Counted from the first letter of the stretch, positions 41,504 to 54,321 are shown. The stretch is DNA of 64,000 bases from Kaustia mangrovi (GCF_015482775.1 NZ_CP058214.1:2656501-2720500), one strand, 5' to 3'. Made by a program: numbers and translations. The notes: generated by a model from the sequence alone, not told the origin.

Positions 41504-42673
41504 GTGGCAAGGAAAAGCTACCTGTTCACCAGCGAGTCGGTGGCCGAGGGCCATCCCGACAAGGTCTGCGACCGCATCTCCGACGCGGTCGTCGATGCCT
41601 ATCTCGCGGTCGAGCCGCACGCGCATGTGGCCTGCGAGACCCTGACCACGACCAACCGCATCGTCATTGCCGGCGAGGTGCGCGGCCCGGAAACGATCAC
41701 CAGGGACCATATCGTCGATATCGCCCGCGCCTGCGTGCGCGATATCGGTTACGAGCAGGACGGCTTCCACTGGAAGACCGCCGAGGTCGATGTCTATCTG
41801 CATGCCCAGTCGGTCGATATCGCCAGGGGTGTCGATGCCGCCGGCAACAAGGACGAGGGCGCGGGCGACCAGGGCATCATGTTCGGCTTTGCCTGCCGCG
41901 AGACCGGCGTGCTGATGCCGGCGCCGATCTATTATTCCCACCAGATCCTGAAGAGCATGGCGGAGGCGCGTCATTCCGGCGCTCAGCCGGATCTCGGGCC
42001 CGACGCGAAGAGCCAGGTGACGCTGCTCTACGAGAACGGCAAGCCGGTGCGCGCGGCCTCGGTGGTGGTGTCCACCCAGCATTCGCCGGATGTCTCGATC
42101 GACGATGTGCGCGAGATCGTGCGCCCCTATGTGCTCGACGTTCTGCCCGAGGGCTGGATGTGCCCGGAGGACGAGTTCTACGTGAACCCGACGGGCCGTT
42201 TCGTGATCGGCGGGCCGGACGGCGATGCCGGGCTCACAGGGCGCAAGATCATCGTCGACACCTATGGCGGCGCGGCCCCCCATGGCGGCGGGGCCTTCTC
42301 CGGCAAGGACCCCACCAAGGTCGACCGGTCCGCCGCCTATGCCTGCCGGTATCTCGCCAAGAACGTCGTCGCCGCGGATCTGGCCGACAAGTGCACCATC
42401 CAGATCTCCTATGCCATCGGCGTGTCGAAGCCGCTTTCGCTCTATGTCGACACCCATGGCACGGGCCGGGTGGACGAACAGAAGCTCGAAAGCGTGCTGT
42501 CGGAGCTCGTCGACCTGTCGCCGCGCGGCATTCGCGAGCATCTCAAGCTCGACCGTCCGATCTATGCGCGCACCGCGGCCTACGGGCATTTCGGACGCGA
42601 GCCGGAGCCCGATGGCGGGTTCTCCTGGGAGCGGGTCGATCTGGTGGACGCGCTACGCTCCGCATTCGGCTGA
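41504..42673 (+). CDS. metK: S-adenosylmethionine synthetase
   Basis: Makes S-adenosylmethionine from methionine and ATP. The 389-residue protein carries [36 protein letters not shown] and [25 protein letters not shown]. The start is GTG 41504 ([13 protein letters not shown]), which lies at the family's usual N-terminus and after a GGAG. Longer in-frame starts add unsupported residues. The SAM made here feeds the adjacent methyltransferase trmB and others. It lies 346 bp after the HTH gene. Confidence 0.97.
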   Translation: MARKSYLFTSESVAEGHPDKVCDRISDAVVDAYLAVEPHAHVACETLTTTNRIVIAGEVRGPETITRDHIVDIARACVRDIGYEQDGFHWKTAEVDVYLHAQSVDIARGVDAAGNKDEGAGDQGIMFGFACRETGVLMPAPIYYSHQILKSMAEARHSGAQPDLGPDAKSQVTLLYENGKPVRAASVVVSTQHSPDVSIDDVREIVRPYVLDVLPEGWMCPEDEFYVNPTGRFVIGGPDGDAGLTGRKIIVDTYGGAAPHGGGAFSGKDPTKVDRSAAYACRYLAKNVVAADLADKCTIQISYAIGVSKPLSLYVDTHGTGRVDEQKLESVLSELVDLSPRGIREHLKLDRPIYARTAAYGHFGREPEPDGGFSWERVDLVDALRSAFG

Positions 42674-42720
42674 AGCGGGGCGGGGTACGCGTCTTCCGCA
42701 GGCCGCAGGCCGATACGACG

Positions 42721-43443
42721 ATGAGCAAGCCCATGACGACCAAGGCCCAAGCCGCGCCGGGCGAACGCTCGCGCGGCCAGCTCTTCGGCCGGCGCAAGGG
42801 CCACAGGCTGCGCCCGCGCCAGCTCCGCCTGGTGGAGGAGATGCTGCCCGGCCTGCGCGTCTGCCTCGATGGCCTGCGGGCGCACGGCCCGGCGGCGCTG
42901 TTCGACCGGCCCGTGCGCGAGGTCTGGCTGGAGATCGGCTTCGGCGGCGGCGAGCATCTGGCCTGGCAGGCCGCACACAATCGCGATATCGGCATGATCG
43001 GCGCGGAGCCCTTCGTCAACGGCGTGGCCAAGCTCCTCGCCGCTATCGAGGATGAGGGGCTCGGCAATATCCGCATCCATGACGACGATGCCCGCCCGCT
43101 GCTGGAGGCCCTCCCGGACAACAGTCTCGACCGCGTCTTCGTGCTGTTCCCGGATCCCTGGCCCAAGGCACGCCACCGCAAGCGCCGCTTCGTCTCGCAC
43201 GAGACGGTCGGCGAGCTCCACCGCATCCTCAGGCCCGGCGGGACGTTGCGCTTCGCCAGCGACATCGCCGACTATGTCCGCTGGACGCTCGCCCATATCC
43301 GCGCCCATGGCGGGTTCGAGTGGACGGCGGAGCATCCCCGCGACTGGCGCGAGCGGCCCCGGGACTGGCCGGGCACGCGCTACGAGGCCAAGGCGCGCGG
43401 GGCGGGCCGGCGCTGCGCCTATCTGTCGTTCCGGCGCGCCTGA
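42721..43443 (+). CDS. trmB: tRNA (guanine-N7-)-methyltransferase TrmB
   Basis: Adds m7G at tRNA position 46. The 240-residue protein has the SAM-binding motif WLEIGFGGGEHLAWQA, IGAEPFVNGVAKLL, the catalytic VFVLFPDPWPKARHRKRRFV and RPGGTLRFASDIADYV. The C-terminus has GTRYEAKA for tRNA binding. The ATG at 42721 fits the start of similarity, with a weak RBS. It is 47 bp after metK, likely in the same transcript, and ends before a fresh promoter for rimP. Confidence 0.95.
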   Translation: MSKPMTTKAQAAPGERSRGQLFGRRKGHRLRPRQLRLVEEMLPGLRVCLDGLRAHGPAALFDRPVREVWLEIGFGGGEHLAWQAAHNRDIGMIGAEPFVNGVAKLLAAIEDEGLGNIRIHDDDARPLLEALPDNSLDRVFVLFPDPWPKARHRKRRFVSHETVGELHRILRPGGTLRFASDIADYVRWTLAHIRAHGGFEWTAEHPRDWRERPRDWPGTRYEAKARGAGRRCAYLSFRRA

Positions 43444-43489
43444 CGGGGCCGTGACGGCGGCGCGCCGGCCCCGCGAGTGCCCATCGCAC

Positions 43490-43517
43490 TTGCGAATGTG
43501 CGCGGACGCGCTATATT
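43490..43517 (+). promoter_or_regulatory. Promoter of the rimP-nusA operon
   Basis: TTGCGA (43490-43495), a 16-bp spacer and TATATT (43512-43517) form a good housekeeping promoter. Transcription would begin near 43524, about 128 nt before the rimP start codon. Confidence 0.65.
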
Positions 43518-43523
43518 GCAGGG

Positions 43524-43619
43524 GCAGTAGGTCATTCTCATAAGCACCGACATGCCGGATATGCAGGCCGGCATGGTCGGATTGTGTGAGAGTGGGCCCC
43601 GGAGGGGTCCGCTTTTTTT
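43524..43619 (+). ncRNA. Structured leader/attenuator upstream of rimP
   Basis: The first ~95 nt of the transcript form a strong hairpin: CCGACATGCCGG (43547-43558) pairs with CCGGCATG-GTCGG (43568-43580, one bulged base). It is extended by TCTCA/TGAGA (43536-43540 and 43587-43591). A terminator hairpin with seven U follows at once. Attenuator-type leaders upstream of rimP-nusA have been proposed for alphaproteobacteria (recalled from the Rfam rimP leader). A small stand-alone RNA is the alternative. Confidence 0.6.
43592..43619 (+). terminator. Intrinsic terminator in the rimP leader
   Basis: GTGGGCCCC (43592-43600), loop GGA, GGGGTCCGC (43604-43612) and then T7 (43613-43619). It ends 33 nt before the rimP ATG, so it must be read through, or antiterminated, for the operon to be expressed. 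NusA, encoded in the operon, acts on such hairpins. Confidence 0.75.
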
Positions 43620-43651
43620 GTTATTGGCAGGTGTGGCAAGACGCGGAAGCC

Positions 43652-44206
43652 ATGTCGGAACGTGGGATGGATGAGCGGCTCGCCCGCGAGGAGGGGCCCG
43701 CCCGGATCGTCGCGGGGCTCGTTGAGCCCGTGATCGAGGATATGGGCTACAGGCTGGTGCGCGTGCGCGTCACCGGGCAGAACGGCGCCACGCTGCAGAT
43801 CATGGCCGAGCGGCCCGACGGCACGATGACCATCGACGATTGCGAGACGGTCAGCCGCGCGGTCTCCCCGCTCCTGGACGTCGAGGACCCCATGCCCGGC
43901 GAATACATGCTGGAAGTGTCCTCGCCCGGGATCGACCGGCCGCTGGTCCGGCTGGAGGATTTCGACCGCTGGTCCGGCCATCAGGCGCGGGTCGAGCTCG
44001 TTGCCGGGCTCGAGGGCCGCCGCCGGTTCCGCGGTGTTCTCCTCGGCACGGAGACGGACGAGGGCTCGGTGACGCTTCGGCTGGACGAGGATGGCGAGAC
44101 CGTCTCGCTTGCCTTTGCCGACATTGCGGAGGCGCGGCTCGTGATGACGGATGCTTTGATCAAGGAGTCCCTGGCGCGCGGTATGCATGGGGACGATCGG
44201 AACTAG
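43652..44206 (+). CDS. rimP: Ribosome maturation factor RimP
   Basis: Needed for 30S subunit assembly. The 184-residue protein has the N-terminal RimP domain with [17 protein letters not shown] and the signature [39 protein letters not shown]-terminal SH3-like domain follows. ATG 43652 ([15 protein letters not shown]) is chosen; ATG 43667 is possible. It heads the operon rimP-nusA-ylxR-infB-rbfA-truB, behind an attenuator-like leader. Confidence 0.96.
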   Translation: MSERGMDERLAREEGPARIVAGLVEPVIEDMGYRLVRVRVTGQNGATLQIMAERPDGTMTIDDCETVSRAVSPLLDVEDPMPGEYMLEVSSPGIDRPLVRLEDFDRWSGHQARVELVAGLEGRRRFRGVLLGTETDEGSVTLRLDEDGETVSLAFADIAEARLVMTDALIKESLARGMHGDDRN

Positions 44207-44263
44207 ACGGCAATCCGGAGGCTGCCGGCCCCGGGGCCACGACATGGCTGGAGTTCAGATGCG

Positions 44264-45919
44264 ATGACGGAAACAGCGGTTAGCGCGAACAGGCTTGAGC
44301 TGCTGCAGATTGCCGACGCGGTGGCGCGCGAGAAATCGATCGACAAGGAGGTCGTTCTCCAGGCGATGGAGGATGCCATCCAGCGTGCCGCGCGCTCGCG
44401 CTACGGCAGCGAGAACGAGATCCGCGCCGAGATCGATCCCAAGACCGGCGAGATGCGGCTGGCCCGCCTCCTGGAGGTGGTCGAGGAGGTGGAGAACGAG
44501 CATACCCAGATCAGCCTGGCCGATGCCCGCCACCGCAATCCGGCCGCCCGGATGGGCGATTTCATCTCCGAGGAGCTGCCGCCCATCGACTTCGGCCGGA
44601 TCGCGGCGCAGAACGCCAAGCAGGTGATCGTCCAGAAGGTCCGCGAGGCCGAGCGCGAGCGCCAGTTCGAGGAGTACAAGGACCGCATCGGCGACGTCAT
44701 CCACGGCGTGGTCAAGCGCGTGGAATACGGCAATGTCATCGCCGATCTCGGGCGCGCGGAGGCCATCATGCGGCGCGACGAGGCGCTGCCGCGCGAGACC
44801 TTCCGCAATGGCGACCGGATCCGTGCCTTTATCTTCGACGTCCGCCGCGAGCAGCGCGGGCCGCAGATCTTCCTGTCGCGCACCCGGCCGGAATTCATGG
44901 CCAGGCTGTTCGCCCAGGAGGTCCCCGAGGTCTACGACAATATCGTGGAGATCGTCTCGGTGGCGCGCGATCCCGGCAGCCGCGCGAAGATCGCGGTGCG
45001 CTCCAAGGATTCCTCCATCGACCCCGTGGGCGCCTGCGTCGGCATGCGCGGCAGCCGCGTCCAGGCGGTGGTCAACGAGCTCCAGGGCGAGAAGATCGAC
45101 ATCATTCCCTGGTCGCCGGACGCCGCGACCTTCATCGTCAACGCGCTGGCGCCCGCCGAGGTCGCCAAGGTGGTGCTGGACGAGGATGCCGAGCGCATCG
45201 AGGTCGTGGTGCCCGACGACCAGCTCTCGCTGGCCATCGGCCGGCGCGGCCAGAATGTCCGCCTCGCCTCGCAGCTCACCGGCTGGGATATCGACATCCT
45301 GACGGAAGCGGAGGAATCGGAGCGCCGCCAGAAGGAGTTCGCCGAGCGCACCCAGACCTTCATGGACGCGCTCGATGTCGACGAGATGCTCGCCCAGCTC
45401 CTCGCCTCGGAGGGTTTCGACTCCGTGGAGGAGGTCGCCTATGTGGCGCTGGAGGACATCGCCGAGATCGAGGGCTTCGACGAGGGCATGGCCCAGGAGC
45501 TCCAGATGCGCGCGCGCGAGCATCTGGAGAAGGTGGCCGCCGAGCAGGAGGCCCGCCGCAAGGAGCTCGGCGTCGAGGATGAGCTCGCCGAGATCGAGGG
45601 TATCACGCCGGCCATGATGGTCGCGCTCGGCGAGGACGACGTGAAGACGGTGGAGGATCTCGCCGGCTGCGCGACCGACGAGCTGGTCGGCTGGGTCGAG
45701 CGCCGCAAGGGCGAGGACAATGTCCGCCATCCCGGCGCGCTCTCCGCGCTGGACGTCAGCGCGGCCGAGGCGGAGGCCATGATCATGGCGGCGCGCGTCA
45801 AGGTGGGCTGGATCACGCCGGAGGAGGCCGAGCCCGACGCGGAGCTCGCCGATGAGGAAGTGGGAGAGAGTGAGAGCGAGGAAGGCGATAGCGGGGAGGC
45901 CGGCAATCCCGACCAGTGA
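44264..45919 (+). CDS. nusA: Transcription termination/antitermination protein NusA
   Basis: RNA polymerase-binding factor for pausing, termination and rRNA antitermination. The 551-residue protein has the N-terminal RNAP-binding domain (about 1-130), an S1 domain, two KH domains ([40 protein letters not shown]) and two C-terminal AR repeats ([20 protein letters not shown] and [20 protein letters not shown]). Its last 68 nt overlap the next gene in another frame. The ATG is 57 bp after rimP. Confidence 0.97.
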   Translation: MTETAVSANRLELLQIADAVAREKSIDKEVVLQAMEDAIQRAARSRYGSENEIRAEIDPKTGEMRLARLLEVVEEVENEHTQISLADARHRNPAARMGDFISEELPPIDFGRIAAQNAKQVIVQKVREAERERQFEEYKDRIGDVIHGVVKRVEYGNVIADLGRAEAIMRRDEALPRETFRNGDRIRAFIFDVRREQRGPQIFLSRTRPEFMARLFAQEVPEVYDNIVEIVSVARDPGSRAKIAVRSKDSSIDPVGACVGMRGSRVQAVVNELQGEKIDIIPWSPDAATFIVNALAPAEVAKVVLDEDAERIEVVVPDDQLSLAIGRRGQNVRLASQLTGWDIDILTEAEESERRQKEFAERTQTFMDALDVDEMLAQLLASEGFDSVEEVAYVALEDIAEIEGFDEGMAQELQMRAREHLEKVAAEQEARRKELGVEDELAEIEGITPAMMVALGEDDVKTVEDLAGCATDELVGWVERRKGEDNVRHPGALSALDVSAAEAEAMIMAARVKVGWITPEEAEPDAELADEEVGESESEEGDSGEAGNPDQ

Positions 45920-46574
45920 CACCGGACGGGACGAGGCCACCCGGGCGGACGGGAGCGAGGCGCGGGCCAATGGCCGCACCTGCATCGTAACGCGCGAGGT
46001 CAAGCCGGCCGAGACGATGATTCGCTTCGTCCTGTCGCCGGATGGTATGGTCGTGCCCGACCTCAAGCGCGAGCTGCCGGGACGCGGCGTCTGGGTCAGC
46101 GCGCGCGCCGACATGGTGGCCGCCGCTGCCGGCAAGGGCCGCTTCGCCCGGGGGTTCCGCCGGCCGGTCGAGGTGATGCCCGATCTGGCCGGGACAGTGG
46201 GGCGGCTGCTTTGCGAGCGGGCGCTCGGCTATCTGAGCCTCGCCAATCGTGCCGGCCTCGTCGTCGCCGGGTTCGGAAAGGTTTCCGACGCCATCGCGGC
46301 CGGCACCGTCAAGGTGCTCGTGGAGGCGCGCGACGGCGCGCCGGACGGGCGCCGCAAACTCATGGGGCGGGTTCGCGCACGCCCCGAAAACACGATCGAG
46401 CATGCCGACATGTTCGATTCGGCCCAAATCAGTTTGGCATTGGGCCGCGCAAATGTGATACATGCTGCCATCAGTGCGGACGGGCTGACCGAGGCGTTTC
46501 TGGCCGCGGCCCGGAAATTCGAAGCCTATTGGCAGGAAACCGCAAACTCTAGCTGCGCTGCAGGATCCGTTTAG
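45852..46574 (+). CDS. YlxR-type RNA-binding protein with L7Ae-like C-terminus
   Basis: Predicted nucleic-acid-binding protein of 240 residues between nusA and infB. The YlxR domain (about 40-115) shows [24 protein letters not shown] and [14 protein letters not shown]. The C-terminal part (about 125-215: [39 protein letters not shown]) is L7Ae-like. The ATG at 45852 is 68 nt inside nusA; a GTG at 45870 is an alternative. Fused YlxR-L7Ae proteins occupy this place across alphaproteobacteria. The role is not established. infB begins 2 bp after its stop. Confidence 0.88.
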   Translation: MRKWERVRARKAIAGRPAIPTSDTGRDEATRADGSEARANGRTCIVTREVKPAETMIRFVLSPDGMVVPDLKRELPGRGVWVSARADMVAAAAGKGRFARGFRRPVEVMPDLAGTVGRLLCERALGYLSLANRAGLVVAGFGKVSDAIAAGTVKVLVEARDGAPDGRRKLMGRVRARPENTIEHADMFDSAQISLALGRANVIHAAISADGLTEAFLAAARKFEAYWQETANSSCAAGSV

Positions 46575-46576
46575 GA

Positions 46577-49186
46577 ATGAGCGAAACGAAGGACACCAAC
46601 GACCGCAGGACCTCTCAGGGTGGGCGCACGCTTTCCGTGCGCCGGACCGTGGAGCAGGGACGCGTGCGCCAGAATTTCTCCCATGGCCGCTCCAAGCAGG
46701 TGGTCGTGGAGAAGAAGCGCAAGCGCATGGTCGCACAGCCCGGCAAGGGTTCGGACGCCGGCGCGCAGGACACCGCGCAGGCGCCGGAGACCGAAGCCCC
46801 GGTCGAGCGCCCGCGCGAGCCCGTCCGGCGCGAGCCCGTCTCCCCGCCGAGCGGTCCGCGCTCCGGCGTGGTCTTGCGCACGCTGACCGACGAGGAACGC
46901 GACGCCCGCGGTCGCGCGCTCGCCGAGGCCCGCCAGCGCGAGATCGAGGAGCGCGAGCGCGCCGAGCAGGAGGCTCAGCGCCGCGCCGAGGAAGAGCGCC
47001 AGCGCCGCGAGCGCGAGGCCGCCGAGGCGAAGGCCGCCGAGGAAGAGGCCCGCCGCGTCGCCGAGGAAGAGGCGAAGGCCGCAGAAGAGGCCGCGAAGGC
47101 CAAGGAGGCCGGCGCCGAGGAGAGCGGTGGCAAGGCCGCACAGGCGGAACAGCCGGCCGAGGCCGCCGCCGCCGGACCGGACGCTGTGCCCGACGGTGCG
47201 CCGGGGCGCGACGACAAGTCCGCGCCGCGCCGCACCGCCACGCCGCGCCGCGAGGACAAGACGCCGCCGCGCACCAAGAGCGAGCCGGAACGCCGCCGCG
47301 GCAAGCTGACCATTACCAAGGCGCTCGAGGGCGACGAGGCGCGCGAGCGCTCGCTTGCCTCCATCCGCCGCCGCCAGGAGCGTCAGAAGAAGCAGTCCGC
47401 CGCGATGCAGCAGTCGCGCGAGAAGATCTCGCGCGAGGTGATCGTCCCGGAGGCGATCACGATCCAGGAGCTCGCCAACCGCATGGCCGAGCGCGCCGTC
47501 GATGTCATCAAGCTCCTGATGAAGCAGGGGCAGATGCTCAAGATCAACGACGTCATCGACGCCGACACCGCCGAGATCATCGCCGAGGAGATGGGCCACC
47601 GGGTCAAGCGCGTGTCGGAGGCCGATGTCGAGATGGGGCTCATGGGCGACGAGGATGCGCCGGACGACATGGTGTCCCGCGCGCCGGTCGTCACCGTCAT
47701 GGGCCATGTCGACCACGGCAAGACCTCGCTGCTCGACGCGATCCGCAAGGCCGACGTCGTGACCGGCGAGGCCGGCGGCATCACCCAGCATATCGGCGCC
47801 TATCAGGTCGAGACACCGGGCGGCACGGTCACCTTCGTCGACACGCCGGGCCACGAGGCCTTCACAGCCATGCGTGCGCGCGGTGCCAAGGTGACGGACC
47901 TCGTCGTGCTCGTGGTGGCCGCCGATGACGGCGTCATGCCCCAGACGGTAGAGGCCATCAACCACGCCCGCGCGGCGGAGGTGCCGATCATCGTGGCGAT
48001 CAACAAGATCGACAAGCCCGATGCCGATCCCCAGCGCGTGCGCACCGAGCTGCTCCAGCACGAGATCGTGGTGGAGAGCATGGGCGGCGACACGCTCGAG
48101 GTCGAGGTCTCCGCGGCCAAGCGCACCAATCTCGACAAGCTGCTGGACGCGATCCTGCTGCAGTCGGAGATCCTGGAGCTCAAGGCCAATCCGGACCGCC
48201 CCGCCGACGGCGTCGTGGTCGAGGCCCAGCTCGACAAGGGCCGCGGCCCCGTGGCCACCGTGCTCATCCAGCGCGGCACGCTCAATGTCGGCGACATCTT
48301 CGTGGCCGGCTCCGCCTGGGGGCGCGTGCGTGCGCTCATCAACGACCGCGGCAGCAATGTGGACAGCGCCGGCCCCTCCGTGCCGGTCGAGGTTCTCGGG
48401 CTGCACTCCACGCCGGAGGCCGGCGACCAGTTCGTCGTGGTCGACGCCGAGCAGCGGGCCCGCGAGATCACCGACTACCGCGAGCGCAAGCGCCGCGAGC
48501 TGAAGGGGGCGCCGTCATCCGCGCGCGCCTCGCTCGAGCAGATGATGAGCCAGCTCAAGGAGGGTGCCCGCAAGGAGGTGCCGGTGCTCATCAAGGCCGA
48601 CGTGCAAGGCTCCGCGGAAGCGATCGTGCAGGCGCTGGAGAAGCTCGGCAACGAGGAGGTCCACGCTCAGGTCGTGCTCTACGGCGTCGGCGGCATCTCC
48701 GAATCCGACGTGACGCTGGCCTCCGCCTCGAACGCGGTGATCCTCGGCTTCAATGTGCGTGCCAACAAGCAGGCGCGCGAAGCGGCCGACCAGTCCGGCA
48801 TCGAGGTGCGCTACTACAACGTCATCTACGATCTCGTGGACGACGTGAAGGCGGTCATGGAAGGCCTGCTCGCCCCGACGGTGCGCGAGGAGTTCCTCGG
48901 CAATGCCGAAGTGCTGGAGGTCTTCTCGGTCTCCAAGGTCGGCAAGGTCGCCGGCTGCCGCGTCACCGACGGCACCGTGCAGCGCGGTGCCAAGGTGCGG
49001 CTCATCCGCGACAATGTCGTCATCCACGAGGGTACGCTCTCGACGCTCAAGCGCTTCAAGGACGAGGTCCGCGAGGTCGTGGCCGGCCAGGAGTGCGGCA
49101 TGGCGTTCGAGAACTATCAGGACATGCGTCCCGGCGACGTCGTGGAATGCTACAATGTCGAGGAGGTCGCCCGCACGCTCGACTGA
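46577..49186 (+). CDS. infB: Translation initiation factor IF-2
   Basis: GTPase that brings initiator tRNA to the 30S subunit. The 869-residue protein has a basic N-terminus (residues 1-60), then a long Ala/Glu/Arg-rich, probably helical linker (about 100-260). The conserved IF2 N-domain follows ([20 protein letters not shown]). The G domain has G1 GHVDHGKT at 376-383, DTPGHEAF and NKIDKPDA. Domains II-IV close with [22 protein letters not shown]. The ATG has GGA just upstream. Confidence 0.98.
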   Translation: MSETKDTNDRRTSQGGRTLSVRRTVEQGRVRQNFSHGRSKQVVVEKKRKRMVAQPGKGSDAGAQDTAQAPETEAPVERPREPVRREPVSPPSGPRSGVVLRTLTDEERDARGRALAEARQREIEERERAEQEAQRRAEEERQRREREAAEAKAAEEEARRVAEEEAKAAEEAAKAKEAGAEESGGKAAQAEQPAEAAAAGPDAVPDGAPGRDDKSAPRRTATPRREDKTPPRTKSEPERRRGKLTITKALEGDEARERSLASIRRRQERQKKQSAAMQQSREKISREVIVPEAITIQELANRMAERAVDVIKLLMKQGQMLKINDVIDADTAEIIAEEMGHRVKRVSEADVEMGLMGDEDAPDDMVSRAPVVTVMGHVDHGKTSLLDAIRKADVVTGEAGGITQHIGAYQVETPGGTVTFVDTPGHEAFTAMRARGAKVTDLVVLVVAADDGVMPQTVEAINHARAAEVPIIVAINKIDKPDADPQRVRTELLQHEIVVESMGGDTLEVEVSAAKRTNLDKLLDAILLQSEILELKANPDRPADGVVVEAQLDKGRGPVATVLIQRGTLNVGDIFVAGSAWGRVRALINDRGSNVDSAGPSVPVEVLGLHSTPEAGDQFVVVDAEQRAREITDYRERKRRELKGAPSSARASLEQMMSQLKEGARKEVPVLIKADVQGSAEAIVQALEKLGNEEVHAQVVLYGVGGISESDVTLASASNAVILGFNVRANKQAREAADQSGIEVRYYNVIYDLVDDVKAVMEGLLAPTVREEFLGNAEVLEVFSVSKVGKVAGCRVTDGTVQRGAKVRLIRDNVVIHEGTLSTLKRFKDEVREVVAGQECGMAFENYQDMRPGDVVECYNVEEVARTLD

Positions 49187-49305
49187 TCGGGCGGACGGGC
49201 AGGCCCCCGGGCTCGCCGATCGATCCTCCCTCTCCCCCGCATGACGGCATGTGCGGAGAGGGATGGAGATCGGCCTGTTTCGCATTATCGGAACGGTTTT
49301 GATCC

Positions 49306-49695
49306 ATGCGTCAGGCAAAGGCACCCAGCCAGCGGCAATTGCGCGTCGGCGAGCTGATCCGCCACGCGCTCGCCGATATCCTCAATCGCGGCGAGGTGAG
49401 CGATCCCGATCTCGACGGGCGCGCGATCACCGTTCTCGAGGTCGCCATGACCCCCGATCTCAAGCACGCGACGGCCTATGTCCGCCCGCTGGTCGACGCC
49501 GACAGCGAGGCGGTGATGGCCGGGCTCGACCGCAGCCGCAAGCGGTTCCGGTCCGCGCTCGCCCCCAAGGTGAGGCTCAAGTTCCTCCCCGACCTGAGGT
49601 TCAGGCGCGACACCTCCCTCGATTATGCCCGCAAGGTCGACGCGATCCTGGCCCGTCCGGATGTCGCGCGCGATCTCGACGCCGGCGAGGACTGA
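49306..49695 (+). CDS. rbfA: 30S ribosome-binding factor RbfA
   Basis: Cold-shock-associated assembly factor that binds immature 30S subunits. The 129-residue protein has a KH-like fold: SQRQLRVGELIRHALADILNRGEV, ITVLEVAMTPDLKHATAYVRPL, and FRSALAPKVRLKFLPDLRFRRDTSLDYARKVDAIL. The start ATG at 49306 fits the conserved start. It follows infB by 119 bp and precedes truB by 19 bp. Confidence 0.95.
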   Translation: MRQAKAPSQRQLRVGELIRHALADILNRGEVSDPDLDGRAITVLEVAMTPDLKHATAYVRPLVDADSEAVMAGLDRSRKRFRSALAPKVRLKFLPDLRFRRDTSLDYARKVDAILARPDVARDLDAGED

Positions 49696-49714
49696 TCTTC
49701 AGGAGTGACTGGAC

Positions 49715-50638
49715 ATGGCGCGCAGGCGCAAGGGCGATCCCGTGAATGGATGGGTTGTTCTCGACAAGCCCGTCGGCACCACCTCGACGCGGGCCGTGGC
49801 GATGGTGAAGCGCATGTTCAATGCGCAGAAGGCGGGCCATGCCGGCACGCTCGATCCGCTCGCCACGGGCATCCTCCCCGTCGCGCTCGGCGAGGCGACC
49901 AAGACCGTGCAGTTCGCCATGGAGGGCGAGAAGATCTACCGCTTCACCGTGAAGTGGGGAACGGAGACCGACACCGACGACGCGGAGGGCGAGGCGGTGG
50001 AGGAAAGCGCGGACCGGCCGTCCAGGGCCGGGATCGAGGCGCTCTTGCCGTCCTTTACCGGCACCATCATGCAGGTTCCGCCGCAATATTCCGCGATCAA
50101 GGTGGATGGCGAGCGCGCCTACGACCTCGCGCGCGACGGCGAGGAGGTCGCGCTGGAGGCGCGTCCCGTCGAGATCGACCGGCTGGTGCTGGTCGACATG
50201 CCCGACGGCGACCATGCCGTCTTCGAGACCGAATGCGGGCGGGGCACCTATGTGCGCGCGCTCGCCCGCGACATGGGCCGCGCGCTCGGCTGCCTCGGCC
50301 ATGTCCAGGCCCTGCGACGGATCCGGGTCGGGCCGTTCGACGAAGACGATGCGATTTCTCTGGAAGAACTGGAGGAATTGAGCCATAAAGACGCGGGGCC
50401 AGAGGCCCTGATGGACGTTCTTCGTCCTGTCGAGACCGCGCTGGACGACATCCCGGCGCTGGCCGTCGACAGTACGGAGGCGGCTCGCCTCAAGAGAGGC
50501 CAGCCTGTCATCATGCGCGGACGGGACGCGCCTGTTCTCCAAGGCACCATACTTGTCGAGCACCGGGGAATGCCGGTCGCCCTGGCAGAGGTGTCGCAGG
50601 GGGCGCTGAAGCCGAAGCGTGTGTTCAACATGACCTGA
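49715..50638 (+). CDS. truB: tRNA pseudouridine(55) synthase TruB
   Basis: Makes pseudouridine 55 in the T-loop of tRNAs. The 307-residue protein begins [24 protein letters not shown] and has the catalytic aspartate D47 in [49 protein letters not shown] and [19 protein letters not shown] follow. A C-terminal PUA-like portion ends the protein. It lies 19 bp after rbfA and 46 bp before rpsO. Confidence 0.97.
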   Translation: MARRRKGDPVNGWVVLDKPVGTTSTRAVAMVKRMFNAQKAGHAGTLDPLATGILPVALGEATKTVQFAMEGEKIYRFTVKWGTETDTDDAEGEAVEESADRPSRAGIEALLPSFTGTIMQVPPQYSAIKVDGERAYDLARDGEEVALEARPVEIDRLVLVDMPDGDHAVFETECGRGTYVRALARDMGRALGCLGHVQALRRIRVGPFDEDDAISLEELEELSHKDAGPEALMDVLRPVETALDDIPALAVDSTEAARLKRGQPVIMRGRDAPVLQGTILVEHRGMPVALAEVSQGALKPKRVFNMT

Positions 50639-50684
50639 CAGGGATGTCGGGTCGCGAAAGTGATCTGAAGGAGTAGAACGGACG

Positions 50685-50954
50685 ATGTCGATTACGCAGG
50701 AACGCAAGCGCGAGCTTATCGGCGAATATGCCACCGGCACCAACGATACGGGCTCGCCCGAGGTCCAGGTCGCGATCCTCACCGAGCGGATCCGGAACCT
50801 GACCGAGCATTTCCAGACGCACAAGAAGGACAACCATTCCCGCCGCGGCCTGCTCAAGCTGGTCAGCCAGCGCCGCAAGCTGCTCGACTATGTCAAGGTG
50901 CGCGACGTGGAACGCTATCGGGCCCTGATTCAGCGGCTGGGTATCCGCCGCTAG
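50685..50954 (+). CDS. rpsO: 30S ribosomal protein S15
   Basis: Primary 16S rRNA-binding protein of the platform. The 89-residue length and sequence ([57 protein letters not shown]) are standard. A GAAGGAGT lies just before the ATG. It is followed by a 181-bp hairpin-rich spacer to pnp, the conserved rpsO-pnp arrangement. Confidence 0.98.
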   Translation: MSITQERKRELIGEYATGTNDTGSPEVQVAILTERIRNLTEHFQTHKKDNHSRRGLLKLVSQRRKLLDYVKVRDVERYRALIQRLGIRR

Positions 50955-50970
50955 ACCGCAAAGGTCGGCC

Positions 50971-51065
50971 GGGGCGCACTGGCGCGCCCCGGGGCCCCCT
51001 GCATCAGGCAGGGACCCCATGACCCCCTGAACGTCGGCAATGGGGCCGGCGTTCACCCGGCCCAT
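50971..51065 (+). promoter_or_regulatory. Three consecutive hairpins between rpsO and pnp
   Basis: GGGGCGC/GCGCCCC (50971-50990), GGGGCCCCCTGC/GCAGGGACCCC (50991-51018) and ATGGGGCCGG/CCGGCCCAT (51040-51065, one bulge). In E. coli the rpsO-pnp spacer is cut by RNase III and mediates PNPase autoregulation. The same function is inferred here from position and pairing. No U-run follows the first hairpin. Confidence 0.55.
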
Positions 51066-51135
51066 CGGGGGTGCCGCCTCATGGTGTGGATGACGCAGGC
51101 GAAGGTGGCGAAGGGCTCCAAGGAAGGTTTTAGAC

Positions 51136-53265
<2,130 letters not shown>

Positions 53266-53294
53266 CCGGCCTTCCGGAACCACTCACGCAACGG

Positions 53295-53326
53295 AAAGGC
53301 GTGCCCTCGAGCGGCACGCCTTTTTT
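53295..53326 (+). terminator. Intrinsic terminator after pnp
   Basis: AAAGGCGTGCC (53295-53305), a 7-nt loop and GGCACGCC (53313-53320), followed by TTTTTT (53321-53326). A textbook rho-independent terminator 30 bp after the pnp stop, closing the rpsO-pnp transcription unit. Confidence 0.9.
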
Positions 53327-53344
53327 GTTTTCGGGGCGATGTGG

Positions 53345-54250
53345 TCAGTCGGCCAGCTCCGCGGCCAGCCAGTCGAGCAGCGACTGCGTTTGCGCGCGCA
53401 TGGCGGTGCGGGTACCCCTGAAGACGGAAATCTCCGCCGGCCGCTCGACCGTTTCGCGGCAGGGCCGGACGAGCTTGCCCTCCGCGACCATGCCCTCCAC
53501 TGTGCGCCGCCAGCCGAGCGCGATGCCCTGTCCCGCGACCGCGGCCTGGAGCACGAGCGGGAAGCTGTCGAAGTCGCGCGTGCGCGCGCCGGGCCGGATG
53601 CCGGAGCCGATGGCGGCGAACCAGCCGTCCCAGTCGAGCCAGTCCTGCGGCACCACCCGGTGGGAGAGGAGGGGATAGGCGGCGAGGTCTTCGGGGTTCA
53701 GGGGCAGAGGCGCTGCCGCCACGAGCCGGGGCGAGCAGACCGGGAAGATCCCGTCGCTTGCGGTGAAGGCGAGCCGGGCCGACCCGGACGCCCGGCCCGA
53801 CGTCTGGATGGCGACATCGTAGGCCTCGCCCGCCTCGGTCAGCGGCTTGAGCGAGGAGACGACGCGCAGCTCGATATCGGGATGGGCCTCGTGAAACCGC
53901 GAGAGCCGGGGCATGAGCCAGTAGAAGGCCTCGCAAAGCTGGCACAGCAGGACGAGCTCCCCGCTGGCGGCGGTCCCGCGCAGCCGGGCGGCCTCCGCCG
54001 CCATGTCACCGAGCGCCGCGCTCACGATGCGCCCGAAGCGGCGGCCCTCCTCGGTCAGGAAGACGGCACGGTTGCGCCGCTCGAAGAGGGCCTTGCCGAG
54101 ATCCCGCTCGAGCAGGCGGACCTGCTTGCTCACCGCCGCCTGGGTCAGGCCCAGCTCTTCGGCGGCGGCGGTGAAGCTCTCCAGCCGTGCGGCGGCCTCG
54201 AAGGCCTTGAGGCTGGACAGGGGCGGCAGGGCCGGTCCGATACGATTCAT
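53345..54250 (-). CDS. LysR-family transcriptional regulator (GcvA-like subgroup)
   Basis: DNA-binding activator or repressor, 301 residues. The HTH is at about residues 10-65 (LSSLKAFEAAARLESFTAAAEELGLTQAAVSKQV, ERDLGKALFERRNRAVFLTEEG), and the substrate-binding fold covers about 95-295. The first helix context (PPLSSLKAFEAAARL) is that of the GcvA/AmpR-type subgroup. The effector is unknown. It is divergent from an EamA transporter gene with a 71-bp gap, and LysR proteins often control their divergent neighbour. Confidence 0.93.
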   Translation of the reverse strand: MNRIGPALPPLSSLKAFEAAARLESFTAAAEELGLTQAAVSKQVRLLERDLGKALFERRNRAVFLTEEGRRFGRIVSAALGDMAAEAARLRGTAASGELVLLCQLCEAFYWLMPRLSRFHEAHPDIELRVVSSLKPLTEAGEAYDVAIQTSGRASGSARLAFTASDGIFPVCSPRLVAAAPLPLNPEDLAAYPLLSHRVVPQDWLDWDGWFAAIGSGIRPGARTRDFDSFPLVLQAAVAGQGIALGWRRTVEGMVAEGKLVRPCRETVERPAEISVFRGTRTAMRAQTQSLLDWLAAELAD

Positions 54251-54321
54251 AACCCATACTCATGTGTTGAGGGCCAAGAAGTCGTTTTTACTGCTGCATA
54301 CTATCTGTTTTGTAAAACCCG

